Positions 45,336 through 57,619 of a stretch of DNA of 64,000 bases are shown one piece after another. Source of the DNA: Cryptomeria japonica (Eukaryota; Streptophyta; Pinopsida; Cupressales; Cupressaceae); NCBI RefSeq assembly GCF_030272615.1, contig NC_081408.1, forward strand, positions 67,003,546 to 67,067,545, in the 5' to 3' direction. The notes under the pieces were generated by a model. That model was given only the letters and a program-made list of their open reading frames with translations. It had not been told where the DNA came from and did not search any database. The position numbers were made by a program, and so were the translations under genes. How positions within the stretch are numbered: the stretch's first letter is position 1; each line of letters begins with the position of its first letter.

Positions 45336-48300
45336 ATGTCTACTAATTATTTTAGAAAGGATAGTCCTAAACTTGATGGAACCAACTATGGGATATGGAA
45401 AATCAGAATGGAGACACATTTGAATTGCATTGGTAAAGACATCTAGGAAGTTACTAAGAATGGTTATACTACTGCTGTAGCTGGTCAGACTATTCCCACT
45501 ACTTTAGCCAAAGATGAAGAAAATGATTGCAAAGCTAGAGAAGCACTCTTGAGCACATTATCAGATCAACAAATCATGGGATTATCAGATAGATCTACTG
45601 CAAAATCTATTTGGGATCATTTGGAAACACTAAATGAAGGGGATTCCATAGTCAAAATTGAAAAACTTGAAAGCTTCCGAGTCAAGTATGAACATCTGAA
45701 AATGGAAGAAGATGAAAGGATTTCTGCTTTTATGGAAAGAGTAAATGAAATTGTTTTGGGTATCAAATGTTGTGGAGGAACCTTGAGTGAAGATGAGATT
45801 GTTTCAAAAATCTTAAGAGGTTTTCCACTGGCATATAAAATGAAGGTTACTGCTATAAATGAGTTGAGAACAATGCCTAATACATCAATAACTAGGGATA
45901 CATTGATTGGAAAACTTTCAGCTTTTGAAATTGAGGAATTTGGTCCTGTTACTACTATAAATATTGATTTGGCCTTCAAAGAATCAACATCATCTACTCC
46001 ATCCTTTGACAAATCAGACTAGAGAGCCTTTTATGCAAGAGAACTTGAAGAAACCAGGAAGGAGAATGAAGAGCTTGAAGAAATTGAAGCACTATTTGCA
46101 AGAAAAATGCCAAAAGGTCTAATTGGAAGTAAGTATGAAGGTAAAGCACCCTTTAAATGTTTTAACTACAATAAGATTGGTCATATGGCTTCAAGATGCC
46201 TTGATAGACATTCTAGACTAAGAGAAGAAGCTAGAAGAACATACAAACCTAATCCTAAATATCAGAAATATAGATTTAAGAAAAACAAAGATAAATCTTG
46301 TTACATTGCTGATGAAGGTGTGACTGATGATTCTGATGAGGATCCAGCAGATAATGGATGGGTCTTTGTTGCTATAACAGAAGATCAACCGGTCCCTATT
46401 GCTCAATTGGTAGAACAAGCCCTAGCAGCTAAAGTTGAATCAAAGGATGAATGGATTATTGACTCAGGATGCTCACATCACATGACTAGAGACAAAGGTA
46501 AATTCTTGAACTTTCAACAATACAATGGAGGTTTAGTAAGATTCGGAGATGACAGAGCCTATTCAATCAAAGGTAAGGGTTCAATATCTCTTGATGGTAA
46601 ACATAACACTGACAATGTCTAGTATGTTGAAGGATTAAAACATAATCTTTTAAGTGTTGGTCAATTAGTTGAGAAACATTTTCAGTTGTAATTTAAAAAT
46701 GGAAAATGCAAAATCATGAATAGAACTGGTTTGGAAATTGCCACCGATAATTAGACTAGAGGTAATATCTTTCATTTGAATAATAGTGAAAAGGCATGCT
46801 TAATTGCACATATAGATGAAAGTTGGCTATGGCATAAAAGACTATGTCATGTAAATTTTGATTGCATGGTAAAAATCAGTACTTCTAAGTTAGTTAGAGA
46901 TCTACCTAAAATTGTGAAACCTCATAATACAATTTGCAAGGAATGTCAATTTGGAAAACAAGTTAGAGCTAGTTTCAAAATTATTCTAGAAAAATCCAAT
47001 AATGCCCTTGATTTAATTCACACTAATTTATGTGGTCTAGCTAGAACTAAAAGCTTACAAGGTGATAGATATTTCATGCTTATTATTGATGATTATTCTA
47101 GAATGTGTTGGGTTACTTTTCTCAGAGAAAAATCAGAAGCACTTGGGAAGTTCAAACTATTCAAAGCAATGGTTGAAAATGAAACCGGTAAGAAAATTAA
47201 ATGTTTAAGATCAGATCAAGGAGGAGAATTCACATCTAAAGATTTTAATACATTTTGTGAAGTAAATGGAATCAAAAGACAGTTATTAGCACCTCGGACA
47301 CCATAACAGAATGGAGTTGTTGAAAGAAAAAATAGAACTATTTTGGATGTAGCAAGAAGTATGTTATCAGAAACAAATCTACCACATGCATACTAGAGAG
47401 AGGTAGTAAGCACTGATGTCTATAAATTCAACAAAGTTCACATCAAAGGTGAAACCGGTAAGACCCCTCATGAACTATGGTTTGGTAATACTCCTACTCT
47501 TAAGTATTTCAAAATTTTTGGAAGTAAATGTTATATTAGAAGAGATGAGTATATTGGCAAGTTTGATCCTAGAAGTGATGAAGGAATATTTCTTGGTTAT
47601 TCATCTAAGAGTAAAGCATATAGATGTTTTAATAAAAGATTACAAAAAATTGTTGAGAGTACAAATGTAAAAATTGATGAACAATTTAGAGGAACTTCAA
47701 GGTATATAGACTCTGAACTGGTAACAGAAATTATGACAAATGAACCTACAATAAATCCACTGATACAGAATGATGATCCAGTTACTCTAGTATCATCAGA
47801 AGATTCCATAGTAAATGAAGAACAACAATAAACTAAGACACCCCGGTATGTAAGACTGAATCATTCTGAAGATCAGATAATTGGAAGGAAATTTAAAGGA
47901 GTCATGACAAGAGGAAGATTGGCAAATGAAGAGGTATGTCTTATTTCTCAAATTGAACCATTATCTATCAATGAGGCATGTGAAGATAAATTTTGGATTA
48001 AAGCTATGGAAGAAGAATTAGGACAAATTGAGAAAAATAATACTTGGACATTAGTTCCCCGACCTAAAAATAAAATGTAATTGGAACCAAATGGGTATTT
48101 AGAAACAAACTCAATGAAGATGGTAAGGTTGTAAGAAATAAAGCAAGACTAGTGTGTAAGGGATATTCTCAGAAAGAAGGAGTTGATTACAATGAAACCT
48201 TTGCACCGGTAGCCAGAATTGAGACAATTAGATTATTCTTGGCCTTTGCAGCTCACAAGGATTACAAAGTTTATCAAATGGATATTAAATGTGCACTTTT

Positions 48301-49488
48301 GAATGGAGATCTTGAAGAGGAAGTCTATATTGAACAAACTGATGGATTTTCCTTGACAGATGACAATGATATGGTTTGCAAATTAAGAAAAGCTCTGTAT
48401 GGATTAAAACAAGCTCCAAGAGCTTGGTATGCAAGATTGGATAAGTATCTTTTAAAGATTGGTTTTACTAAAGGAAATGCAGATAGCAATTTATATTACA
48501 AAGTATCTAATGACGATATCTTGATTATTAAAGTATTTGTTGATGATATAATCTTCGGAGGAGAAGATGGATTATGCAAAGAATTTTCTCTTGAAATGCA
48601 ACATGAATTTGAAATGTCTATGATAGGAGAAATAAAATTCTTTTTTAGATTGCAAATTTTACAGACTAATAAAGGCATATTTTTGAGTCAATCTAAGTAC
48701 TTGAAAGAACTACTTAATAAATTTGGGATGGAAAACTCTAAACCGGTAAGCACACCTATGACTACAAATGACAAATTATCTCAAAGGGATGAATCTACAC
48801 CTATTAATCAACTAGATACAAATCTATGATAGGAGGTTCACTATAGTTGACTCAAACCAGACCTGATATTATGAATGCAGTATGTATAGTTTCTAGATTT
48901 CAGAGTAATCCTAAGGAAAATCATGAATCAACAGTAAAAAGGATTTTCCAGTACTTACAAGGTACAACAAATCTTGGATTATGGTATCCTAAAGATGAAG
49001 ATTTTTATTTATATGCATACACAGATGCAAATTGGGCAGGAGATGTGGATGATAGAGAAAGCACCATTGGAGGAGCATTCTTTCTTGGAAAGAGATTAGT
49101 TTCTTTGTTAAGTAAGAAATAGAGTTGTACATCTTTATCAACAGCAGAATCAGAATATGTTGTAGCAGCAACAAACTGTACATAGGTACTTTGGCTTAAG
49201 CAAATGTTGAAAGACATAAAAGTAAAATGCAAGGAACCTATTACTATATATTGTGGTAACACTGCAACAATTGATATATCTAAGAATCTAGTATTACATT
49301 CTAAAACAAAACATGTTTCTATCAAACTAAATTTTTTAAGGGAAAAAGTTGAAGAAAAGGAGATAAAACTGGTTTATTTGAATACTAAAGAATAGCTTGT
49401 AGATATTTTCACAAAACCTTTGCCTAAGGAAACTTTTGAGTATCTCAGAGATCAGCTCGGAGTCTTACCTCCACCGGTAGAGACTTAG
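45336..49488 (+). pseudogene. Copia gag-pol polyprotein (element D)
   Basis: The ATG at 45336 opens gag with GIWKIRMETHLNCIGKD. A knuckle (CFNYNKIGHMASRC, second Cys now Tyr) is near 46160. The protease reads DSGCSHHM (near 46460), intact. Integrase has the HH-CC region near 46835-46950 and the core motifs HTNLCG (Asp changed to Asn, near 47020), SDQGGEF and QNGVVERKNRT. RT spans 48085-48700, with FVDDIIFGG near 48535. RNase H has YTDANWAGDVDDRES near 49015. About a dozen stops plus two 1-bp deletions, near 48075 and 48808, disable it. The end is TAG 49486-49488. It is the best-preserved copia copy in the window and a likely relative of whatever mobilised A, B and G. Confidence 0.9.
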
Positions 49489-49611
49489 ACAGTTGATAAT
49501 TGTCATCAATCGGAAGAATTAAATGGACAAATCTTTTATTCTAGTATTTGATGAGGAAGCTACTTCTCAGGGGGAGTAGTTGGTATATTGAATTAGTCGG
49601 TATTTTCTATG

Positions 49612-50730
49612 TGTAGCGTCCTAAAATTGCGACACTTGCAATTTTGACTGCATTTCGGTCTTCACGATGGCGACGCAACATGCAACCTGAATGGAGACCC
49701 CGAAACCTGATTACGACACCAAAAACTGCATTTTCTTGCACCCTGGCCTGAACCTCCTTTGCACCCTGCTGTCCCGGGAGGTGGGACCAAAGCGCCCAGC
49801 GCCCTGGTCCTTCAGGACCAGGGTGCCCAGCGCCCTGGTCCCCAGGACCATGGCGCCCAACGCCCTAGTCCCTGGGTCCTATTTTGGGCCCGGTCTCTTT
49901 TGGACTTCGGGTCTTTATGTTTGCAAATTGGAAAATTATCTTTCCTGGTCGGCCTAAGGTCGGGAAAATCAGTCTATCAGCCCTAATTGACAAGTATATA
50001 AACTACATTTTCCTCTCCCATTTGAAAAAAGGAGGGTCATATGTGTACAAGCGTGGAAACTATACTCAAGCCTTCAAGCATTCAAGCATTCCTTCAAGCA
50101 ATTGATCATTCTAAGTCTCCATTCAAGGCTAAGTGTTGCATTCAAGACAAGGATTCAACCATTGAAGAGGAGATCACATACTACATGCTACATACAACAT
50201 ACAAGGATTCAACCAATCGTCTTCGCTTTTCTGTGTGTAGGTTGCAGGTACGCGGCTGAAATTGAAGATCTGGAATCCTTGTGCAGAGACGAATAGATCC
50301 CCCTTCGTTTCGTGGATTTTTCGGAGGACCGTGGCGCTCGGGCGCCATCGTCCCGACAACTTTTGCTCAAATTTGTAGGACAGCGCCGTATCGACATTTT
50401 ACTACTAATTCCAAGTCCGCAGCTTCATCCTATATCCCTATCTCAGTTTATAAGCGAATCTTTGTCACTTTCTATGCATTCCTAGCTTAATTCTCCTATG
50501 CACATTCTTTACAAAAGAGGGTAGCCTTGCTGTCATAACCCTTGAAACTTATCTAGCATCCAATCTTGCATTGTGTGGGATTGGATCTTGTGGGTTTCAA
50601 CCCCTCTTTTGAATGTAAAGTCTCTCCCCTAAGTGAAAACCATCAACCCTAGAGTGTATCTCCCTTCTCTCTCCTTGGAGTTGGAAGAGGGGAGAGCAAC
50701 TAGGGTTCGATCACGATTTTTCACTTTACA
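49612..50730 (+). repeat. 5' LTR of element E
   Basis: It runs from TGTAGCGTCC to CGATTTTTCACTTTACA. A TATATAAA promoter lies at about 49995. It lacks about 150 bp present in the 3' copy (56686-56850) and an 18-bp duplication in the hairpin area. Confidence 0.9.
49802..49856. repeat. GC-rich hairpin pair in the E LTR
   Basis: CCCTGGTCCTTCAGGACCAGGG at 49802-49823 minus the loop forms a 9-bp stem. At 49830-49856 GCGCC-TGGTCC pairs with GGACCA-GGCGC. Both stand out in AT-rich DNA. The 3' LTR has the same set with an extra half-copy. Confidence 0.88.
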
Positions 50731-51912
50731 TTTTGGTGAACCTGACGTGAACATCCTTTCTGATTATTCATAGTTAGATCTGAAAATTGGATTCCTTGAT
50801 TACATTTCCATGTTTGATCTTTTGCAAAATTTTAGAGGTTAATTGCATAAAAACCCTAAATTTTCTTTTTAAGTAATTAAACTTGTGAAATGTTTAATTG
50901 TTAATGCTTGTTTCAGATCTGACCTTCCATTACAAATTATCAATTCATATTTGTGCTTTAATTTTGAAAATTAAGTGGTTAAGTGTCAAAACCCTAATTT
51001 TTGAAACCCTCTTGATTCAACCTTTGTCCGACAATTTCACTGATCAAAACATCTCCAAATCAGCTGTAACTTTGGATTCCGCAATAAAATCACAATATCT
51101 TTCATCCCTGAAAATTTGGAAAAAAGTTGCGAGGACCGTGTGCACTCCGAGCGCCATCGTCCCCGACATTTTTTCCAAAATTTCAGGAGCGAAATCTTAC
51201 TGTATTTTCCTGCTAAAATCCAGAATTTTGGCTGATTTTATCAAATCTAACACTTTCAAAATTACAGTCAAAGTTGGTCTTGTGATTGCTTGGATTAAGG
51301 CTTCTAAACATTCAAAAATCATCAAAATTGAAATTTTGTGTCAAAATTGTGTTCTTACTGTCCTAAATCTGAAAAGTGTGTTTGCATTCATTCAAAATTT
51401 CAGTGCTTTATTCAAATTCTTACAATTTGTGACTTTTGAAATTAAGTGCTTAATTACAACAACTTTAATTCCTGCTTTCAAAATTGAATTTTGCGTGAAA
51501 TTGAGTCAATTTTTAAATTTCAAAATTTGCATTGCTCTTAACATTCCCTCTAAAATCATAAAATTCAAAATTTCAGTTTCCCTCTCTTTTTCAAAATTCA
51601 AATTTTGTATTTTTCGACAATCTTGGTAGGGTTCAATTTTGAGATTGCAACTTTAATTTGGCCTATCTACAGATCATAAAATCACTCAATTTTTTCAGAT
51701 TAGCTTCAAAATCATCATACCTTTCATCCCTGCAAATTTCGAAAAAAGTTGCAAGGACCGTGTTGCACTCCGAGCGCCACGGTCCTAGACATTTTTTTTG
51801 AAATTTCGAGAGACTGTCATGATTGCATTTAACAGCTTAAATCCAGAAGATTGGCTGATTTTATTGAAAATTGCTACCTCTAAATTCAAAATCTTCTCTC
51901 TCTTTTTAGTGC
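50731..51912 (+). other. Leader of element E with primer-binding region and repeated hairpin block
   Basis: TTTTGGTGAACCTGACGTG follows the LTR and should be the primer-binding site; I cannot name the tRNA. The rest is AT-rich. A block of about 90 bp occurs twice (about 51105-51195 and 51723-51815), each with GGACCGTG...AGCGCCA.CG.TCC able to form a stem. The LTR has a third version at 50326-50353. Confidence 0.7.
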
Positions 51913-54900
51913 ATGAGTTTTACAACAATAAGCCCTACTTACACTATTCCCGTTAGACGAAGCCGTAGAATTAAGTCTTTCCGAGGTTTAATTACCGAGG
52001 AGATGGAACCTAATTTGAATAGCCTTTTTAACGAGGACATGGGTAATTCCTCTAATCCTCCTAATGATGAAGAAGCTCTCCATGAGGTTTCTGAAGAACA
52101 ACTTTCGAAATTGGATAACCAATTTGATGATTTTCGACAATGGATGTCTCAAGAATACCCCGATAGTCAAGCTCTTCCTTTAATTGAGGGTCTAAAATGT
52201 ATGCTTCAAAGTGATAAGAATGGAATTGATATTTTGCGTGGTATTGCACACATTGTGGATTCGAATGTGATGCCTATGAAAAGTTGTGCCGAAACCTTAG
52301 GTTATACACAACCTCCTACTCAAGACAATCATTCTATTCCTTTGATGACTCTTATTGCTAGTATACCTACTTTTACATCAAACATAATGACTACTTCAAT
52401 ACAAGACATTCCTCCTATGATCACTAGTCATGGGGGCAATCCTTCCTCTTCAATCAATCCAACTTCTTCATTCATTCCTTCAATGAGTGCTCCTATTATA
52501 TCTCCACAAATGAACATGACGCAAGGGGGCAACTCGTTTAACCATTCCATTCCTCCTTGTAGTGTTCCTCCTGTCCAATCATCTCCTATGACTAATTATC
52601 ATAGAGTTCCACCACCTTACTCTTTACCTTCTTTCAATAACATAACACCTCCATCTCAATCTAACACATCTAATATGAATTCTTCGACTGAAGCGACCAT
52701 TAACAATCTTGCACAAACTGTCTCTTCTTTATAGCAACAAATTGCCTCTATGAATCAATCTAAGTTTAGTGTGCCCACATTTGATGTTGCGAGCCCACTT
52801 TCTCTTGACATTGTTCGAGCCATCCCTCCTAAACATGTTGAAATTCCGCATTTGGAGCTTTATAATGGTAAAGGTGATCCTCTAACACATGTTAAGACTT
52901 TTCAAACAATATGTACTGATTTTGCTTATGACCAAAGGTTGCTTGCAAAACTGTTCACTAGAACATTAAGAGACAAAGCCCTACAATGGTATTGCTCATT
53001 GCCTTCTTATTCTATTACTTCTTTCGAACAACTTGCAAATGCTTTCATTCAACAATTTCAAAACAATATAAGTCCTAAAGTTACTTTGATTGATTTAATG
53101 CATTGTAAACAAGGTGTTAAAGAAAAAGTGACTGATTTCATTGGTAGATATAAGCATTTGTATGCTCAAATTTCTTTTCCAGTGCCTGACAATGATATTC
53201 AAAGAATCTTTATTTCTAATTTACAAAAAGACATTAGAGAGAAACTCCTGTTTTCTGAGTTTACTTCTTTCCAACAGTTGTGCGCAACTCTTCACAATTA
53301 TCAACTGACTGTGAGTCAAATGGAACAATCACATCCTATGGCTCCGAGTGATAAGGGTGACAGTAGTCAACAACCATTTGGGAAGTTTAAACCGAGCAGA
53401 GAGTCCATCAAATTCAATGAAAACATCATCAACAACAATGTGAATGCAGCATCAGGTGTGCCTCCTATTTCTAAATTTTTCAAGAAAGAAAGAAAGTATA
53501 CTCCTTTGAATGAATCATTGCATAGTATTATGAATAATTTATTGGAACAAAATGTGCTTACTCTTCCTCCTACAAGACAAATTGATCCTGCAAAGATTAC
53601 TTCACCTTATTTTGATAAGAAAGCTTTTTGTCAATTTCATCGTCAGCCTGGGCATGATACTGAAAAATGTTTTGCTTTAAAGGGGAAAATTCAAGATTTG
53701 ATTGATAATAATACTATCTCTATTTCTGGTGTGAATGATAAAGGCAACAAATCTGTAGCTCCTCCTAACCAAAATCTTCAGATTTTCACTGATCCATTGC
53801 CTTCTCATACCTCTAATGCGATTGATACTACTGATTCCTCTGTCTCACCTGATGATCTCGTGTCTATGACTCTGAATGTGATTAACTTTGTGGAACAACA
53901 GAAAATCCCTAAAGAACCTTCCATCACATTTGATTCTAGTGAAACTATCAGGGCACCTGATGGTCCTTTATATATAGTTGCAAAAGTCAAGAACACACCT
54001 TGCCGTGGAGTGCTTATCGATCCTTCTTGTATGGTTAATATCATTACTGAAGAATTTCTTTTTACTTTGCAATTGAATCAAGTGATCTATGACGAAACAA
54101 ATGTGGTTGTGAAATTATTTGATGCATTTTCGTCTCCTGTAATTGGTTCTATTACATTACCTATTGAGGTCCATAACAAATCCCTTGATGTGAACTTTGC
54201 TATTATTCCATCTTCCGAACAATTTCGTGTGAAGCTTGGCTATCCTTGGCTATCTTCCATGAAAGCTATTGCTTCTCCTATTCACAAGTGTTTGAAATTT
54301 CCCCATAATGGTGAAGTTGTTACTGTCAATCATAGTCTCTTTAAACCAGCTGAAAGAACCTCTAGTGTTCCTATTGATTATTTTTGGCCTAAACAATTCC
54401 AATCTCTTCCTCCGCAAAGTGATCATCTTTTTAAATCTTATCAAAAGTGGAAAACAGATATGATCCTATCTCTAAGTGAACCTAGAACACCCAAACTTGA
54501 CATTCCTATCGTTCTTGAGAAGGAAGTTCTTCCTTTGAAAGATAAAACTAATGCCTTTCCTCAAGACGATTCCCAACCCGTCCCCATGGATGTGACTATG
54601 CCTATATCTAATAAACCTCCTAAAAGTAGACCTATCCCTCCTTGTCATGATGGACTTGGTCTCCTTCCTAAACAAAATATTCCTCCTTTATATGGAGCAG
54701 TCCCTCCTCCTTCTTTTTATAGAGCGAAGAGACCTTCTTCTTCTCCTATTATCCAGCGTAAGAGACCACAACCTAAACACCCAAGTGATAAGGATGAGAA
54801 CATTCCTCCTCCTCAATCTTCTCCACTTCCTACTAAGACTAGACGAAATCGTTCGGCACATGAACGCCGACGAAAGCGTCATCTTAGAGCTCAAGCAACT

Positions 54901-55338
54901 GCTTCTCAAACTTCGCAATCCCCAAAAACACCTTCAACAAGCATTATTCCATTTTCTCCTCAGTCGGAAATTGAGCCTAAATCTCCTAAACATAAGATGC
55001 ATGATGGTCTTGATCCTGTGCGAGTTAAAGATCCTATTTTCATAAATCTTGATGATGATATAGATGACAATGTTATTCATGATGCAAATGTTTCTCCTAT
55101 TCATTCTGATAGTGAATATGAACTTGTTGATATTGATAACCATTTATCTAATGAATTTTCTAAAGCACTTATCCTAGCTCCTAGACAAGAACACCGCGGC
55201 TTGGGATATGAACATAGCCCTTGTTTGGATCTTGTGATAGCTCCATCTGCTGTGTTGGATGTTCCTCCTCTAGCGTATTCCCTACCTTCCCGAAACATTG
55301 ATCAGCAAGATCGGGGGGTAGATGACGTGCTAGACTAG
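51913..55338 (+). pseudogene. Gag with degenerate protease and long basic/Pro-rich tail (element E)
   Basis: The ATG at 51913 starts a 1,141-codon frame with a single TAG (52732-52734). An acidic and Pro/Ser-rich N-terminus leads to a retrotransposon gag domain (about 52850-53320: LYNGKGDPLTHVKTF, then AFIQQFQNN). A zinc motif CX2HX4HX4C of Tat type is at 53629-53670. The protease-like segment reads LIDPSCMVN near 54013, where active enzymes have D-S/T-G, so catalysis is doubtful. The last 300 residues are Pro/Ser and Arg/Lys-rich (TKTRRNRSAHERRRKRH) and end in an acidic part. Near-integrity argues for recent function. The TAG could be decay or a readthrough point. Confidence 0.83.
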
Positions 55339-56077
55339 TTTCATTAGCATAGCAGATTCTCTCCTCCTCTCTTTTGTTACTTCTTCTATGTGTTATTCTC
55401 ATTCTTCTATTTGTTGTCCTTAGTGTTGTCTACTTGAGGACAATGCAAAGCATTGAGATCTCTCGATCTCTCTCATGTTGACTCAAAAGACACATGTGTT
55501 CCCTTCTTCTAGGTGACCTTCCTTGATTGGGGAATGAAGAACAATTATGCATACATACATATGATATACATGAATTATCATACAGCATACATACCTCGAG
55601 GAAAGCGAAGTCACCTTGTGCTTTGTGTTTTGTGTCTATTATCCTTGGGCTTATCTCACACTTGGGGGCTAAATCCTTGTGATAACATGCTCCTTTCTCA
55701 TTTCTTATATGTATCACTACCTTAAAGCAATCACCCCCGATGAGGCATGTGCGATCGCTTTAACGTAGGGGGGCATACATCCCGTTCATATCTTTTCAAG
55801 ATACTTGAAAATTTCTTGGCAAATTTAGCTTTGCCTTGAAAATTTTTGATATCTTTCTTGCATGACTCATAGTGAGGGAACCTTACTACTGATAGTCATG
55901 GTTCTCCCTCGTGATCTTCCCTTTTACTTTGTCAATCGAAGTCGTAAGATCCTTAGTCCACTGGGGGCTTGGTGTATCTTTCCTCCTTGACGTGGTGAAA
56001 GTCTTTCAATGTTGTTTCCTTGTACTTTACCAGAAGTATGAGCGTATGCTTATACTCCCGCTAAAGTGGCGGCTAAA
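55339..56077 (+). other. 3' tail of element E
   Basis: No coding motif. GGGGGGCATACATCCC near 55768 resembles a polypurine tract but is 300 bp from the LTR. The tract next to the LTR (CTAAAGTGGCGGCTAAA, 56061-56077) is the likelier primer. Confidence 0.6.
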
Positions 56078-57367
56078 TGTAGCATCCTAAAATTGTGACA
56101 CTTGCAATTTCAACTGCATTTTGGTCTTCACGATGGCAACGCAACATGCAACCTGAATGGAGACCCCGAAACCTGATTACGACACCAAAAACTGCATTTT
56201 CTTGCACCCTGGCCTGAACCTCCTTTGCACCCTGCTGTCCCGGGAGGTGGGACTAGAGCGCCCAGCGCCCTGGTCCTTCAGGACCGTTGGTCCTTCAGGA
56301 CCAGGGCGCCTAGCGCCTTGGTCCCCAGGACCATGGCGCCCAGCGCCCTGGTCCCTGGGTGCTTTTTTGGGCCAGGTCTCTTTTGGACTTCGGGTCTTTA
56401 TGTTTGCAAATTGGAAAATTATCTTTCCTGGTCGGCCTAAGGTCGGGAAAATCAGTCTATCAGCCCTAATTGACAAGTATATAAACTACATTTTCCTCTC
56501 CCATTTGAAAAAAGGAGGGTCATATGTGTACAAGCATGGAAACTATACTCAAGCATTCAAGCATTCAAGCATTCCTTCAAGCAATTGATCATTCTAAGTC
56601 TCCATTCAAGGCTAAGTGTTGCATTCAAGACAAGGATTCAACCATTGAAGAGGAGATCACATACTACATGCTACATACAACATACAACATACAACAAACA
56701 ACAACATCTATACCTTCGCACATAAGGATACAAACATCCTTACAACAAGGTATTAGTACTTGTTTTACATTACATTTACAGCATTGCTCATTTCTTGGTT
56801 AATTCCAAAACTGGGGTTTGACCTAAAGGCAAACCCCTAATCCCTAACCCCCCAATCGTCTTCGCTTTTATGTGTGTAGGTTGCAGGTACGCGGCTGAAA
56901 TTGAAGATCTGGAATCCTTGTGCAGAGACGAACAGATCCCCCTTCGTTTCGCGGATTTTTCGGAGGACCGTGGCGCTCGGGCACCATCGTCCTGACAACT
57001 TTTGCTCAAATTTGCAGGACAGCGCTGTATCGACATTTTACTGCTAATTCCAGGTCCGCAGCTTCATCCTATATCCCTATCTCAGTTTATAAGCGAATCT
57101 TTGTCACTTTCTATGCATTCCTAGCTTAATTCTCTTATGCACATTCTTTACAAAAGAGGGTAGCCTTGCTGTCATAACCCTTGAAACTCATCTAGCATCC
57201 AATCTTGCATTGCGTGGGATTGGATCTTGTGGGTTTCAACCCCTCTTTTGAATGTAAAGTCTCTACCTTAAGTGAAAACCATCAACCCTAGTGAATCTCC
57301 CTTCTCTCTCCTTGGAGTCGGAAGAGGGGAGAGCAACTAGGGTTTGATCGCGATTTTCCGCTTTACA
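56078..57367 (+). repeat. 3' LTR of element E
   Basis: It runs from TGTAGCATCC to CGCTTTACA, 1,290 bp. It is close to the 5' copy apart from the extra 56686-56850 segment and the duplicated GGTCCTTCAGGACC part near 56275-56300. Confidence 0.9.
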
Positions 57368-57619
57368 GTATGAACTTGACTTTTTGTGACTTTGGCATTT
57401 GATGTCAAAGGGGGAGAGAAATCTACAGAAAAACACATTATCTTTTTAGGGAGAGATTTTGAAAAACACATTTAAGGAGAGATTGGTAAATCTTTGGATA
57501 AACACATGTTACTCCCAGGGGGAGAAATGGAGATTGTTGGTTTTTGTACTTGGCATTTCTATTTTGGCACTTTGATGGTTTTTCCATCTTGTGTTGCCAT
57601 CAATGCCAAAGGGGGAGAT
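57368..57619 (+). other. Right part of the element D 3' untranslated region
   Basis: It continues 49489-49611 across E. It contains two AAAGGGGGAGA tracts (57409 onward and 57608-57619); only the second abuts an LTR. Confidence 0.75.

Larger units (their letters stand above)
49612..57367 (+). mobile_element. Element E: non-autonomous gypsy-type element with gag only
   Basis: LTRs 49612-50730 and 56078-57367 flank a 1.2-kb leader, one long ORF (51913-55338) and a 0.7-kb tail. There is no RT, RNase H or integrase in any frame. The flanks CTATG (49607-49611) and GTATG (57368-57372) agree at four of five positions. It lies in the 3' untranslated region of D and is the innermost, hence youngest, element of its nest. 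The layout matches what has been called TR-GAG. Confidence 0.88.

Noticed and set aside
49691-49957. LTR ORF beginning METPKPDYDTKNC, repeated at 56157
   Set aside because: Its presence twice follows from the LTR repeat. The frame is not kept between copies past the hairpins, so it is unlikely to be a protein.
50898-51629. 243-codon forward ORF in the leader of E
   Set aside because: Hydrophobic, low-complexity translation of AT-rich DNA with no domain; it overlaps the repeated hairpin block and has no known counterpart.
55768-55783. GGGGGGCATAC as the polypurine tract of E
   Set aside because: It lies about 300 bp before the LTR start at 56078; the tract must abut the LTR.
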